NCBI RefSeq assembly: GCF_000308835.1
Contig: NZ_BAGN01000040.1
Coordinates: 1 to 44,312, forward strand
Origin: Nocardia vinacea NBRC 16497
Lineage (GTDB): Bacteria > Actinomycetota > Actinomycetes > Mycobacteriales > Mycobacteriaceae
DNA length: 44,312 nucleotides
Direction: 5' to 3'
A program made the translations under genes and the position numbers. The notes below the pieces were generated by a model, which ran no database searches, was not told the origin of the DNA, and saw only the letters and a program-made list of their open reading frames with translations. Shown here in pieces: positions 8,248 through 17,292 of the stretch. Numbering within the stretch: position 1 is the first letter of the stretch; each line of letters begins with the position of its first letter.

Positions 8248-8332
8248 GTGCGGCCAACCGCACACCTCTCATGTGACCTGCACACCCGCGACGGTGTGCA
8301 GGTCGCGCAGTGGGTATGTACGTCGCTGCGCG
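8248..8332. repeat. Three consecutive hairpins between hotdog gene and lycopene cyclase gene
   Basis: Within the 179-bp gap (8205-8383) three inverted repeats follow each other. GTGCGG/CCGCAC is at 8248-8263. GACCTGCACACC/GGTGTGCAGGTC is a perfect 12-bp stem at 8275-8304 with a 6-nt loop. CGCGCAG/CTGCGCG is at 8304-8332. Both flanking genes are on the minus strand, so the structure would be at the 3' end of the hotdog transcript and in the 5' leader of the cyclase. It may act as a terminator without a U-run, or as a structured leader. Confidence 0.55.
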
Positions 8333-8383
8333 CAGGACACCGCCTGCCTCGGCGTTGGGACTTTGCCGCGCTCACGGTGTTGC

Positions 8384-8860
8384 CTACTTGGGGGTGATCC
8401 AGGTGGTGATGTCGGCGTGCACGACCTCGAGGCCGTGCTTGTCGTAGATGGCGACCGGGACGACGAGCTCTTGGCCCTCGGTGATCCGGGTGAAGTCGGG
8501 CACCTCGGCCAGCTTCGCCACTGCGCGCAGACCGGTCTCGGCCTTGGCCAGGTACTGCACATTCATGGCCTTGGGAATCCAGCGGTGCGTGTCGGGCACC
8601 GTGGCCTCGCTCAGCATGCCCATGGCCACCTCGGCCAGGTTGCAGGCCGCGATCGCGTGGAAAGTGCCCAGGTGGTTGTGGATACCGAACCACTTCGGCG
8701 AGGTCACCTCGCACAGGCCGGGCTCCAGCCGTACGACGCTCGGCAGCACCGTCCCGAAGTAGGGCACCCGGGCGACCATGCCGAGCGAGAACAGGGTGTG
8801 TCCCAGCCGGTTGTCCGGCAGCTTGTTCCAGATGCGATTGGTTGCGGTCGGTTTCGTCAT
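8384..8860 (-). CDS. Hotdog-fold DUF4442-type protein
   Basis: A 158-aa protein resembling the DUF4442/PaaI-like hotdog-fold group, whose members often act on or bind acyl-CoA thioesters. Features are FGTVLPSVVRLEPGLCEVTSP, then IHNHLGTFHAIAACNLAEVAMGML, corresponding to the central hotdog helix with the HNHLGTFHA motif, and later strands such as NVQYLAKAETGLRAVAKL. There is no signal peptide or membrane segment. The ATG at 8860 is preceded by AGGACC. An operator-like palindrome lies 8 bp upstream of the start, suggesting repressor control. The substrate is unknown. Confidence 0.8.
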   Translation of the reverse strand: MTKPTATNRIWNKLPDNRLGHTLFSLGMVARVPYFGTVLPSVVRLEPGLCEVTSPKWFGIHNHLGTFHAIAACNLAEVAMGMLSEATVPDTHRWIPKAMNVQYLAKAETGLRAVAKLAEVPDFTRITEGQELVVPVAIYDKHGLEVVHADITTWITPK

Positions 8861-8868
8861 GGTCCTAT

Positions 8869-8884
8869 CTTACTCAGAAGTAAG
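8869..8884. promoter_or_regulatory. Palindrome CTTACT-4-AGTAAG upstream of hotdog gene
   Basis: Perfect 6-bp arms CTTACT (8869-8874) and AGTAAG (8879-8884) with a 4-bp spacer, centred about 16 bp from the hotdog ATG at 8860. Size, symmetry and position fit an operator, for example of the TetR type. No regulator gene is adjacent. Confidence 0.45.
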
Positions 8885-9073
8885 TTTCCCAGTGGTGGGG
8901 GCGTGGCGGCGAGAAGGTCACGGCGCACGTCGATAGCTGCGGTTCCGGCAGTCGTATCTGCCCGGACGTTCTCGCGCCCCCCGTACCGCCCGTGATCGTC
9001 CGCGTCGCGGAAGTATGGGCGCGCCCGGGATTCACGCCCTGACCTGCTGGCGAAGTGTTGGTAGGGGGCGGAT

Positions 9074-9102
9074 TTGAAGTCGCCAACGCGGTCGGGCATA
9101 CT
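9074..9102 (+). promoter_or_regulatory. Candidate promoter of the S10 operon
   Basis: TTGAAG (9074-9079) and CATACT (9097-9102) are separated by exactly 17 bp, fitting a sigma-A type promoter. It would give a leader of about 435 nt before rpsJ. The stretch 8885-9545 contains no gene that can be supported; antisense reading frames there have no ribosome site or recognisable product. Confidence 0.45.
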
Positions 9103-9388
9103 GTTCGGGTTGCCTTGCACCGGGTCATGCCGTTCGGCGGTTGTGGCGGGTGGCGAGGCGAGCAACACCCAATCGTGTACCTCGCTGGATATCCAGCGTG
9201 GGTGCGTCCGGGACAAACGTTCCAGGCCAGGTGAAGTTTCGAACCGGGGCCGAGGAATGAGCGGCTGCGTTGAATTCCGATCAAAGATCGGCGCGACACG
9301 CCCGACCGCGTGGACCGGAGAACCATGACAGATGAACAGCGGCGAGGATCGGGCACGTCCCGGTCGCGGTCTCACTGTGTTGGATTTT

Positions 9389-9509
9389 GCCCGAGCGGGG
9401 GCCCTGCGTAGTTACGCAGGCTGCCTCCTCCGGGCCTGATCCACTCGGGCTGGGACGTCTTCGTGTGTTCGGGCTGTGCAATTGAAGGTGGTACGGAAGC
9501 CGGCTTCCG
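9389..9509 (+). promoter_or_regulatory. Structured leader of the S10 operon
   Basis: Nested inverted repeats in the untranslated leader: an outer stem GCCCGAG (9389-9395) with CTCGGGC (9444-9450) encloses an inner stem CCTGCGTA/TACGCAGG (9403-9420). A separate perfect 16-bp palindrome (9494-9509) contains GGAAGCCGGCTTCC and ends about 24 bp before the rpsJ ribosome site. Ribosomal operon leaders commonly carry feedback-regulation structures; a regulator for this one cannot be named from sequence. Confidence 0.5.
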
Positions 9510-9545
9510 GATCACGAACGATAAGCGGAGAAAAGGACACTTAGC

Positions 9546-9851
9546 GTGGCGGGACAGAAGATCCGCATCAGGCTCAAGGCCTATGACCATGAAGCGATCG
9601 ACGCGTCCGCGCGCAAGATCGTGGAGACGGTGACCCGCACCGGGGCCCGTGTGGTCGGGCCGGTGCCGTTGCCGACCGAAAAGAACGTGTACTGCGTCAT
9701 CCGTTCGCCGCACAAGTACAAGGACTCGCGCGAGCACTTCGAGATGCGGACGCACAAGCGGCTGATCGACATCCTCGACCCGACGCCGAAGACGGTTGAT
9801 GCCCTCATGCGCATCGACCTGCCGGCCAGCGTCGACGTCAACATTCAGTGA
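9546..9851 (+). CDS. rpsJ: 30S ribosomal protein S10
   Basis: A 101-aa component of the 30S head, also the NusE antitermination factor. The sequence begins [18 protein letters not shown] and contains [11 protein letters not shown] and [16 protein letters not shown], all hallmark S10 segments. The start is GTG, with AAGGA 8 nt upstream. First gene of an eleven-gene S10 operon with the mycobacterial order. Confidence 0.99.
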   Translation: MAGQKIRIRLKAYDHEAIDASARKIVETVTRTGARVVGPVPLPTEKNVYCVIRSPHKYKDSREHFEMRTHKRLIDILDPTPKTVDALMRIDLPASVDVNIQ

Positions 9852-9865
9852 CGGGGACTCGAGAT

Positions 9866-10531
9866 ATGACTGACAACAAGAACAGGCCGGCGGCCGGCAT
9901 CCTGGGCACCAAGCTCGGCATGACCCAGGTGTTCGACGACAAGAACCGCGTCGTCCCCGTGACCGTCATCAAGGCCGGACCGAACGTCGTTACCCAGATC
10001 CGCACCGTGGAGCGCGACGGCTACAGCGCCGTCCAGGTCGCTTTCGGCGCCATCGACCCGCGCAAGGTGAACAAGCCGGTTTCCGGCCAGTTCGCCAAGG
10101 CCGGTGTCACCCCGCGCCGCCACGTCGCCGAGATCCGTGTCGCGGACGCCTCCACCTTCGAGGTCGGCCAGGAGATCAACGCCGATGTCTTCGAAGAGGG
10201 CGCCTACGTCGACGTCACCGGTACCAGCAAGGGCAAGGGCTTCGCAGGCACCATGAAGCGCCACGGCTTCCGTGGTCAGGGCGCTTCGCACGGTGCACAG
10301 GCGGTGCACCGTCGCCCGGGTTCCATCGGTGGTTGCGCCACCCCCGGCCGCGTGTTCAAGGGCATGCGCATGTCGGGCCGCATGGGTAACGACCGCGTCA
10401 CCACGCAGAACCTGTCGGTGCACAAGGTCGACGCCGAGAACGGCCTGCTGCTGATCAAGGGCGCGATCCCGGGTCGCAAGGGCAGCGTCGTGACCGTCAA
10501 GAGCGCAGTGAAGGGTGGTGCGCACGCATGA
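9866..10531 (+). CDS. rplC: 50S ribosomal protein L3
   Basis: 221 aa. It binds near the 3' end of 23S rRNA and reaches into the peptidyl-transferase region. [15 protein letters not shown] at the N-terminus, the [19 protein letters not shown] loop extension and [22 protein letters not shown] identify L3. The ATG at 9866 is chosen because it gives the usual L3 start; an in-frame GTG at 9848 adds six residues and overlaps the rpsJ stop. The end overlaps rplD by 4 nt, indicating translational coupling. Confidence 0.99.
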   Translation: MTDNKNRPAAGILGTKLGMTQVFDDKNRVVPVTVIKAGPNVVTQIRTVERDGYSAVQVAFGAIDPRKVNKPVSGQFAKAGVTPRRHVAEIRVADASTFEVGQEINADVFEEGAYVDVTGTSKGKGFAGTMKRHGFRGQGASHGAQAVHRRPGSIGGCATPGRVFKGMRMSGRMGNDRVTTQNLSVHKVDAENGLLLIKGAIPGRKGSVVTVKSAVKGGAHA

Positions 10532-11202
10532 CCAGCGTCGAGAAGAAGACCAACCTGACCCTCCCGGTCAAGGAACTCGGCGGCAAGACCAACGGCACCG
10601 TCGAGCTCCCCGCGGAGATCTTCGATGCCACCGCGAACATCTCGTTGATGCACCAGGTCGTCGTCGCGCAGCTCGCTGCCGCACGTCAGGGCACGCACGC
10701 GACGAAGACGCGCGGCGAGGTCTCCGGTGGTGGCAAGAAGCCGTACCGCCAGAAGGGCACCGGTCGCGCTCGTCAGGGTTCGACCCGCGCGCCGCAGTTC
10801 ACCGGTGGTGGCACCGTGCACGGTCCGCAGCCGCGTGACTACAGCCAGCGCACCCCCAAGAAGATGATCCGCGCCGCGCTGCGTGGCGCCCTCTCGGATC
10901 GTGCGCGCAACGAGCGTATCCACGTGATCACCGAACTGGTCTCGGGTCAGACCCCGTCGACCAAGACCGCGAAGTCGTTCCTGTCCGAGCTGTCGGACCG
11001 GAAGAAGTTCCTGCTCGTCCTCGGACGTGAGGACATCGCGGGCTGGAAGAGCGTGCAGAACCTGGAGTTCGTGCACCCGATCGCGCCGGATCAGCTCAAC
11101 ACCTACGACGTGCTGGAAAGCGACGAAGTGGTGTTCAGCGTCGAGGCCTTGAACGCCTTCGTGCACGGCCCCGCCGAATCCGCACAGGAGGAGAGCAAGT
11201 GA
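10528..11202 (+). CDS. rplD: 50S ribosomal protein L4
   Basis: 224 aa. L4 lines the exit tunnel and in enterobacteria represses its own operon. [33 protein letters not shown] sequence forms the tunnel loop, and the C-terminal globular part ends [14 protein letters not shown] overlaps the rplC stop (ATGA). An AGGAGGAG-like site at its 3' end serves rplW. Confidence 0.99.
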   Translation: MTSVEKKTNLTLPVKELGGKTNGTVELPAEIFDATANISLMHQVVVAQLAAARQGTHATKTRGEVSGGGKKPYRQKGTGRARQGSTRAPQFTGGGTVHGPQPRDYSQRTPKKMIRAALRGALSDRARNERIHVITELVSGQTPSTKTAKSFLSELSDRKKFLLVLGREDIAGWKSVQNLEFVHPIAPDQLNTYDVLESDEVVFSVEALNAFVHGPAESAQEESK

Positions 11203-11504
11203 CCACGATCGCCGACCCCCGCGACATTCTGCTGGCGCCGGTCATCTCGGAGAAGTCCTACGGACTGATCGAGGAAGGTACCTACACCTTCATCGTGCAC
11301 CCGGATTCCAACAAGACGCAGATCAAGATCGCCGTCGAGAAGGTCTTCGGTGTGAAGGTGACCAGCGTCAACACCGCCAACCGTCAGGGCAAGCGCAAGC
11401 GGACCCGCTTCGGTTACGGCAAGCGCAAGGACACCAAGCGCGCGCTCGTGACCATCTCGGCCGACAGCAAGCCCATCGAGATCTTCGGAGGCCCGGTCGC
11501 GTAA
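11199..11504 (+). CDS. rplW: 50S ribosomal protein L23
   Basis: 101 aa, located at the tunnel exit and a docking site for trigger factor and [23 protein letters not shown] is the conserved L23 start, followed by [21 protein letters not shown]. The GTG start overlaps the rplD stop by 4 nt. A 33-bp gap separates it from rplB. Confidence 0.99.
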   Translation: MTTIADPRDILLAPVISEKSYGLIEEGTYTFIVHPDSNKTQIKIAVEKVFGVKVTSVNTANRQGKRKRTRFGYGKRKDTKRALVTISADSKPIEIFGGPVA

Positions 11505-11537
11505 GCGCCTGGGAATCCAGAAAGCAGAGAAGAACTC

Positions 11538-12374
11538 ATGGCAATCCGTAAGTACAAGCCGACTACGCCGGGCCGTCGTGGCTCCAGCGTCTCGGACTTC
11601 GCTGAGATCACTCGGTCGACCCCCGAGAAGTCGCTGATCCGCCCGCTGCACAGCAAGGGTGGCCGCAACGCCCACGGTCGCATCACCACCCGTCACCGCG
11701 GTGGCGGCCACAAGCGTGCCTACCGTCTGATCGACTTCCGTCGCCTGGACAAGGACGGCATCCCGGCCAAGGTCGCGCACATCGAGTACGACCCGAACCG
11801 CACCGCCAACATCGCGCTGCTGCACTACGTGGACGGCGAGAAGCGCTACATCATCGCCCCCAAGGGCGTGGTGCAGGGCACCCCGATCGAGTCCGGCCCG
11901 ACCGCCGACATCAAGCCGGGTAACAACCTGCCGCTGCGCAATATCCCGACCGGTACCACGGTCCACAATGTGGAGCTCCGTCCGGGCGGTGGCGCCAAGC
12001 TGGCCCGTGCCGCGGGCATGAGCGTCCAGCTGCTCGGTAAGGAAGGCCCCTACGCCACGCTGCGTATGCCCTCCGGTGAGATCCGTCGCGTCGACGTGCG
12101 CTGCCGCGCCACCGTCGGCGAGGTCGGCAACGCCGAACAGTCGAACATCAACTGGGGTAAGGCCGGCCGTATGCGCTGGAAGGGTCGCCGCCCCACGGTC
12201 CGTGGTGTCGTCATGAACCCGGTCGACCACCCGCATGGTGGTGGTGAAGGCAAGACCTCCGGTGGTCGCCACCCGGTCTCGCCGTGGGGTCAGCCGGAAG
12301 GCCGCACCCGCAAGCCCAACCGTCCGAGCGACAAGCTCATCGTCCGCCGTCGCAAGACCGGCAAGAAGCGCTGA
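11538..12374 (+). CDS. rplB: 50S ribosomal protein L2
   Basis: 278 aa, a core 23S rRNA-binding protein needed for subunit joining. Conserved stretches are [32 protein letters not shown] and, near the end, [19 protein letters not shown], which holds the essential His. The ATG at 11538 is preceded by a purine-rich AGAGAAG site. Length is normal for actinobacteria. Confidence 0.99.
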   Translation: MAIRKYKPTTPGRRGSSVSDFAEITRSTPEKSLIRPLHSKGGRNAHGRITTRHRGGGHKRAYRLIDFRRLDKDGIPAKVAHIEYDPNRTANIALLHYVDGEKRYIIAPKGVVQGTPIESGPTADIKPGNNLPLRNIPTGTTVHNVELRPGGGAKLARAAGMSVQLLGKEGPYATLRMPSGEIRRVDVRCRATVGEVGNAEQSNINWGKAGRMRWKGRRPTVRGVVMNPVDHPHGGGEGKTSGGRHPVSPWGQPEGRTRKPNRPSDKLIVRRRKTGKKR

Positions 12375-12389
12375 AGGAGGAGGTAAGAA

Positions 12390-12671
12390 ATGCCACGTAG
12401 CCTCAAGAAGGGCCCGTTCGTCGACGACCACCTCCTCGCGAAGGTGGACGTTCAGAACGAAAAGGGCAGCAAGCAGGTCATCAAGACCTGGTCCCGTCGT
12501 TCGACCATCATCCCCGATTTCATCGGTCACACCTTCGCCGTCCATGACGGCCGCAAGCATGTGCCGGTGTTCGTCTCGGAGTCCATGGTCGGCCACAAGC
12601 TGGGCGAGTTCGCGCCCACCAGGACGTTCAAGAGCCACGTCAAGGAAGACCGGAAGAGCAAGCGGCGATGA
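12390..12671 (+). CDS. rpsS: 30S ribosomal protein S19
   Basis: 93 aa, in the 30S head contacting S13. It begins [18 protein letters not shown] and carries [21 protein letters not shown] and [13 protein letters not shown], all typical of S19. A strong AGGAGG site lies upstream. Its stop overlaps the rplV start (ATGA). Confidence 0.99.
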   Translation: MPRSLKKGPFVDDHLLAKVDVQNEKGSKQVIKTWSRRSTIIPDFIGHTFAVHDGRKHVPVFVSESMVGHKLGEFAPTRTFKSHVKEDRKSKRR

Positions 12672-13099
12672 GCGAAGCGAAGAGCAAATCAGCGCAGGGC
12701 AGCACTGAGACTCAGAACCCGACTGCCCACGCGACGGCGAAGCACGTTCGCGTCACCCCGATGAAGGCTCGCCGTGTCGTGGACCTGGTCCGCGGCAAGC
12801 GGGTCGAGGACGCCCTCGCGATCCTGAAGTTCGCGCCGCAGGCCGCGAGCGAGCCGGTCGCCAAGGTCGTGGCCAGCGCTGCGGCGAACGCCGAGAACAA
12901 CCTCGGCCTGAACCCGTCGACCCTGGTGATCTCGACTGCCTACGTCGACGAGGGCGCGACCATGAAGCGTTTCCAGCCGCGGGCCCAGGGCCGCGCGTTC
13001 CGGATCCGCAAGCGCACCAGCCACATCACCATCGAGGTCGAGAGCGTGCCCACCGCCGGTGGATCCACTCGTAACCGCCGGAAGGGAGGGGCAAAGTAA
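12668..13099 (+). CDS. rplV: 50S ribosomal protein L22
   Basis: 143 aa. It lines the exit tunnel through the beta-hairpin around [20 protein letters not shown]. An N-terminal extension of about 23 residues rich in Ser and Thr precedes the L22 core [24 protein letters not shown] overlaps the rpsS stop; rpsC follows immediately. Confidence 0.98.
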   Translation: MSEAKSKSAQGSTETQNPTAHATAKHVRVTPMKARRVVDLVRGKRVEDALAILKFAPQAASEPVAKVVASAAANAENNLGLNPSTLVISTAYVDEGATMKRFQPRAQGRAFRIRKRTSHITIEVESVPTAGGSTRNRRKGGAK

Positions 13100-13909
<810 letters not shown>

Positions 13910-13912
13910 CGC

Positions 13913-14328
<416 letters not shown>

Positions 14329-14329
<1 letters not shown>

Positions 14330-14568
14330 TGGCTACCGGTACACCGGCCGCAGAGCTCCGCGAGCTCAACGAAGAGGAGCTCGTCGCCCGCCTGCGCGAG
14401 TCGAAGGAAGAGCTGTTCAATCTGCGCTTCCAGATGGCGACGGGTCAGTTGGACAACAACCGTCGCCTGCGCGTCGTGCGTCACGAGATCGCGCGCATCT
14501 ACACGGTCATGCGTGAGCGCGAGCTCGGCCTGGCCTCGGCACCCGCTGGCAAGGGAGATGCGGCATGA
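14329..14568 (+). CDS. rpmC: 50S ribosomal protein L29
   Basis: 79 aa, at the tunnel exit next to L23. The typical coiled two-helix L29 sequence is [20 protein letters not shown], followed by [15 protein letters not shown] and [16 protein letters not shown]. The ATG at 14329 overlaps the rplP TGA and is preceded by GGGAGGAG. A longer in-frame extension to 14296 runs back into rplP and is not needed. Confidence 0.98.
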
Positions 14569-14846
14569 GTGAAGAGAAAGTGACCCCCGAGGTCAAGCGC
14601 GGCACCCGCAAGGTCCGCATCGGTTACGTGGTCTCGGACAAGATGAACAAGACCATCGTCGTCGAGCTGGAAGACCGTACGCGGCACAAGCTCTACGGCA
14701 AGATCATTCGCTCCACCACCAAGGTGAAGGCGCATGACGAGAACGAGATCGCCGGTGTCGGCGACCGCGTCCAGCTGATGGAGACCCGCCCGCTGTCCGC
14801 CACCAAGCACTGGCGGTTGGTCGAGGTCCTGGAGAAGGCCAAGTAG
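14565..14846 (+). CDS. rpsQ: 30S ribosomal protein S17
   Basis: 93 aa, an early-assembly OB-fold protein of the 30S body. [20 protein letters not shown] and [22 protein letters not shown] are S17 hallmarks, preceded by a short charged N-terminal extension. ATG overlaps the rpmC stop. It is the last gene of the operon, followed by a palindromic repeat and an intrinsic terminator. Confidence 0.99.
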   Translation: MSEEKVTPEVKRGTRKVRIGYVVSDKMNKTIVVELEDRTRHKLYGKIIRSTTKVKAHDENEIAGVGDRVQLMETRPLSATKHWRLVEVLEKAK

Positions 14847-14875
14847 CCGTAGCGACTGCTTGCAGGTCGCTCGAA
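14847..14875 (+). repeat. Palindromic element copy C (directly after rpsQ)
   Basis: 29 bp beginning at the first base after the rpsQ stop codon. The stem AGCGAC/GTCGCT (14851-14856 and 14866-14871) encloses TGC-TT-GCA. It matches the copies at 35768 and 37861 except for one missing C near its left end. It lies between rpsQ and the terminator. Confidence 0.85.
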
Positions 14876-14902
14876 GCGGTCAGCCTTTTCCGGCGGTAAA
14901 GC

Positions 14903-14938
14903 AAAGGCCCGCTTCCCATTTGGGAAGCGGGCCTTTTT
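14903..14938 (+). terminator. Intrinsic terminator of the S10 operon
   Basis: A perfect 16-bp stem AAAGGCCCGCTTCCCA / TGGGAAGCGGGCCTTT with a 2-nt TT loop is followed by further T residues. It ends the ribosomal operon and, read from the other strand (A-run on the opposite side), could also stop the convergent gene ending at 14965. Confidence 0.95.
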
Positions 14939-14964
14939 CATATTTGCTCAGCGGTTCGGATTAT

Positions 14965-15438
14965 TCACCCGGTCCGCTGTGGAACCGGTCGATCGCTTCG
15001 ATCGAATATCGCCGCCAGCGTGGTGCTGATGACGTTCGACAGTATTGGCAGCAATTGATCGCGGCTCGGTGGATTGATCCAGTGCGCCCCTTCGCGGGTC
15101 CAGCGCCCGAGGCTTGTCGGTATCATCAGCGCGCTGCCGACGGCCGGCACACAAATGTTTTTGCGTGCCAGCAGTTCCAGGACTTGATTACCCGGGGAGT
15201 AGTCCACGGCCGCGACGAAGGTCCAGCGGATCTGCCGCGCCAGCACTGGGCCGGGAGTTCCCTGCTGTACCAAGGAATTTCGGACTTTTTCGGCCAATAG
15301 CTTGGGCATGTGGACGATGCCCAGATGGTTCGTCACCGGCAGCATGACGTAACCGCCGCGTTCCTCCGCGGGGAGATGAAACTGTTGGCGGTAGTAGTCC
15401 GCCCAATCGACGACGCTCTCGAGTTCCTCGGTGTCCAC
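14965..15438 (-). CDS. Conserved actinobacterial hypothetical protein
   Basis: About 157 aa. No family is recognised with certainty. The sequence looks soluble, with YVMLPVTNHLGIVHMPKLLAEKV, then IRWTFVAAVDYSPGNQVLELLARKNICVPAVGSALMIPTSLGRWTREGAHWINPP; a beta-rich small domain with a conserved Trp-containing core seems likely. The GTG at 15438 is preferred because AAAGG lies 5 nt upstream; a GTG at 15462 would add eight residues. It is divergent from the XRE-type regulator at 15561, so it may be its target, with the shared 120-bp region carrying a palindrome. Confidence 0.6.
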   Translation of the reverse strand: MDTEELESVVDWADYYRQQFHLPAEERGGYVMLPVTNHLGIVHMPKLLAEKVRNSLVQQGTPGPVLARQIRWTFVAAVDYSPGNQVLELLARKNICVPAVGSALMIPTSLGRWTREGAHWINPPSRDQLLPILSNVISTTLAAIFDRSDRPVPQRTG

Positions 15439-15509
15439 GGTGGCCTTTGTCCCGTTCAGCACTGATGTCGTTTGGTTTGCAAGTAGCCTGAGGCCGGATC
15501 AGATGTATG

Positions 15510-15528
15510 CCCGGAATATCTTTCCGGG
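15510..15528. promoter_or_regulatory. Palindrome CCCGGAA-5-TTCCGGG, candidate operator
   Basis: Perfect 7-bp arms (15510-15516 and 15522-15528) with a 5-bp spacer in the divergent region between the hypothetical gene and the XRE regulator. The spacing of half-sites suits a dimeric helix-turn-helix protein, so autoregulation and control of the divergent gene is a reasonable guess. Confidence 0.5.
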
Positions 15529-15560
15529 ATTGTTGCCCAGCCGAGTCGGAAGATTGTGTT

Positions 15561-16778
15561 GTGCGCGGAATGACCCAGAACCTCACCATCGGTGAGCGGG
15601 TGTCTTGGTACCGGCGGCGTCGCGGTATGTCCCAAGACGTGCTAGCCGGTCTTGTCGGGCGGACAGACGATTGGATGAGCAAGGTCGAGAACAATCGGAT
15701 TCCGCTGGACCGCTTGTCGGTGATCCGCCTGCTCGCAGACGCACTGGATGTTTCGCTGGGAGATCTGATCGGTGATCCGAGTCTGTTGGATTGGACCACC
15801 GACAGCGGGAGTTCGACCATCCCCGCACTCCGGGCCGCGTTGATGGACTACAGCCATTTGATGCCTGCGCCGGTGCCCGCTCGTGATCCGGACTCGTTTC
15901 AACTCCCCGCACTCGAACGGGAGCTGAGTGGTGTTTTCGATGCCTATCAGGGGGCCAGGTTCGGATTTGTGGCGGGTCGATTGCCCGGCCTGTTGTCGGC
16001 CGCGCTGGCGGTCGCTCAGCGAGCGGGGGACGAATCCGGCTACCGGCTGTTGGCGCTGTGCTATCAGGTGGCGGCCTCGGTGTTGACCAAGCTCGGCGAA
16101 ACCGATTTGGCTTGGAACGCCGCGGAACGCGGTCTCGCGGCGGCTCAGCGAACCGATGATCTCGCGATTGTCGGTTCCCTGATGCGATCTGTCGCTTTCA
16201 CGGTGATGTCTACGGGCCGTGTGCAACCCGCTGTCGATCTGGTCGAAGCCGGGGCTGCCTACTTGCAGCCGTACCTGCATGAGGGTCGCGACGACATGTT
16301 GTCGGTGTATGGAACGCTGCTGCTCGTCGGCTCGATGGCAGCCGCGCGGAGCAATCGTCGCGACACCGTGCAGGAGTTTCTGGCCGAGGCCGATGTGGCC
16401 GCGCGGAAGCTGGGTGGTGATCGGAACTGCCTGTGGACAGCGTTCGGACCCACCAATGTCGCGATCCATCGAGTCAACACGGCGATGGAACTCGGCGATG
16501 TGCAGATCGCGCTTCGGTTGGGTCCCGGGCTGGATACCTCCGCCCTCCCGGTGGAGCGCCGGATTCGGCACCAACTCGAGCTCGCTCGCGCGTTCAATCT
16601 GGCCGGCCGCCAGCAGGATTCGGTGTCGGCTCTGCTCGACGCCGAGCAGGCGGCCCCCGAACAGGTTCGCCATCATTACCTCAGCCGACAACTCGTACTC
16701 ACCTGGATGCGCAACGCGCACGGCAGTCCTTCGTTCGTCTTGCAAGCCTTGGCCCAACGAATGCACGTCGTGAGGTGA
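15561..16778 (+). CDS. XRE-family HTH regulator with TPR-like C-terminal region
   Basis: A 405-aa cytoplasmic regulator. The N-terminal XRE helix-turn-helix spans roughly residues 8-68: [38 protein letters not shown], then [20 protein letters not shown]. The remainder is helical, with repeated Ala/Leu-rich segments such as [38 protein letters not shown], consistent with TPR-like sensing repeats found in actinobacterial XRE regulators. The start is a GTG with GGAAG 8 nt upstream; an ATG at 15570 is possible but has no spaced ribosome site. The Nudix gene begins 4 bp downstream, so the two are probably cotranscribed. Confidence 0.85.
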   Translation: MRGMTQNLTIGERVSWYRRRRGMSQDVLAGLVGRTDDWMSKVENNRIPLDRLSVIRLLADALDVSLGDLIGDPSLLDWTTDSGSSTIPALRAALMDYSHLMPAPVPARDPDSFQLPALERELSGVFDAYQGARFGFVAGRLPGLLSAALAVAQRAGDESGYRLLALCYQVAASVLTKLGETDLAWNAAERGLAAAQRTDDLAIVGSLMRSVAFTVMSTGRVQPAVDLVEAGAAYLQPYLHEGRDDMLSVYGTLLLVGSMAAARSNRRDTVQEFLAEADVAARKLGGDRNCLWTAFGPTNVAIHRVNTAMELGDVQIALRLGPGLDTSALPVERRIRHQLELARAFNLAGRQQDSVSALLDAEQAAPEQVRHHYLSRQLVLTWMRNAHGSPSFVLQALAQRMHVVR

Positions 16779-16782
16779 ACCA

Positions 16783-17247
16783 ATGACCAATGCGGACAAT
16801 CGGTTTGCGTGCGCACGCCTGGCGGCGGGAGCGCTCTTCGTGCGCGGCGATGAGGTGCTGTTGGTGCACAAGACGTACGGCAGCGGTTGGGATATTCCGG
16901 GCGGGTATGTCGAGCCCGGGGAGTCGCCAGCTGCGGCCTGCCGTCGCGAGATTCGCGAAGAGCTCGGAATCGACCGTGCGCCAAGGTATTTGCTGGTTCA
17001 CGATTGGGCACCGAGCGAGGGTGAAGGCGACAAGGTTCTCTATGTTTTCGATTGTGGCGATATCGGATCCGATGAGCGAGCCATCAGCCTCCAGGAGACC
17101 GAACTCGACCGCTGGGCGTGGGTCGCGTTGTCGAAGCTCGATGACTACCTGATCCCGCGGCTCGCCCGCCGACTGCGGCAAGCCCATATCGCGCGTTCCA
17201 TGAGCCGTACCGTCTACCTCGAACACGGTGAGCCTGCGCCGAACTGA
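16783..17247 (+). CDS. Nudix hydrolase
   Basis: A 154-aa enzyme that hydrolyses a nucleoside diphosphate linked to another group. The Nudix box is intact: [18 protein letters not shown] followed by REELGI, giving the Glu residues for divalent metal binding. No other domain is present. The ATG lies 4 bp after the stop of the XRE regulator with GAGGTGA upstream, so the pair forms one unit. The substrate cannot be inferred. Confidence 0.92.
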   Translation: MTNADNRFACARLAAGALFVRGDEVLLVHKTYGSGWDIPGGYVEPGESPAAACRREIREELGIDRAPRYLLVHDWAPSEGEGDKVLYVFDCGDIGSDERAISLQETELDRWAWVALSKLDDYLIPRLARRLRQAHIARSMSRTVYLEHGEPAPN

Positions 17248-17292
17248 TCCGGCCTCGACCAGGTGCTTGGTTGCACGCCGTCGGATCGAATC

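Noticed and set aside
8857..9375. Minus-strand frames (172 and 160 aa) in the S10 upstream region
   Set aside because: No recognisable domain, no good ribosome site, and they cover the probable S10 promoter; treated as non-coding.
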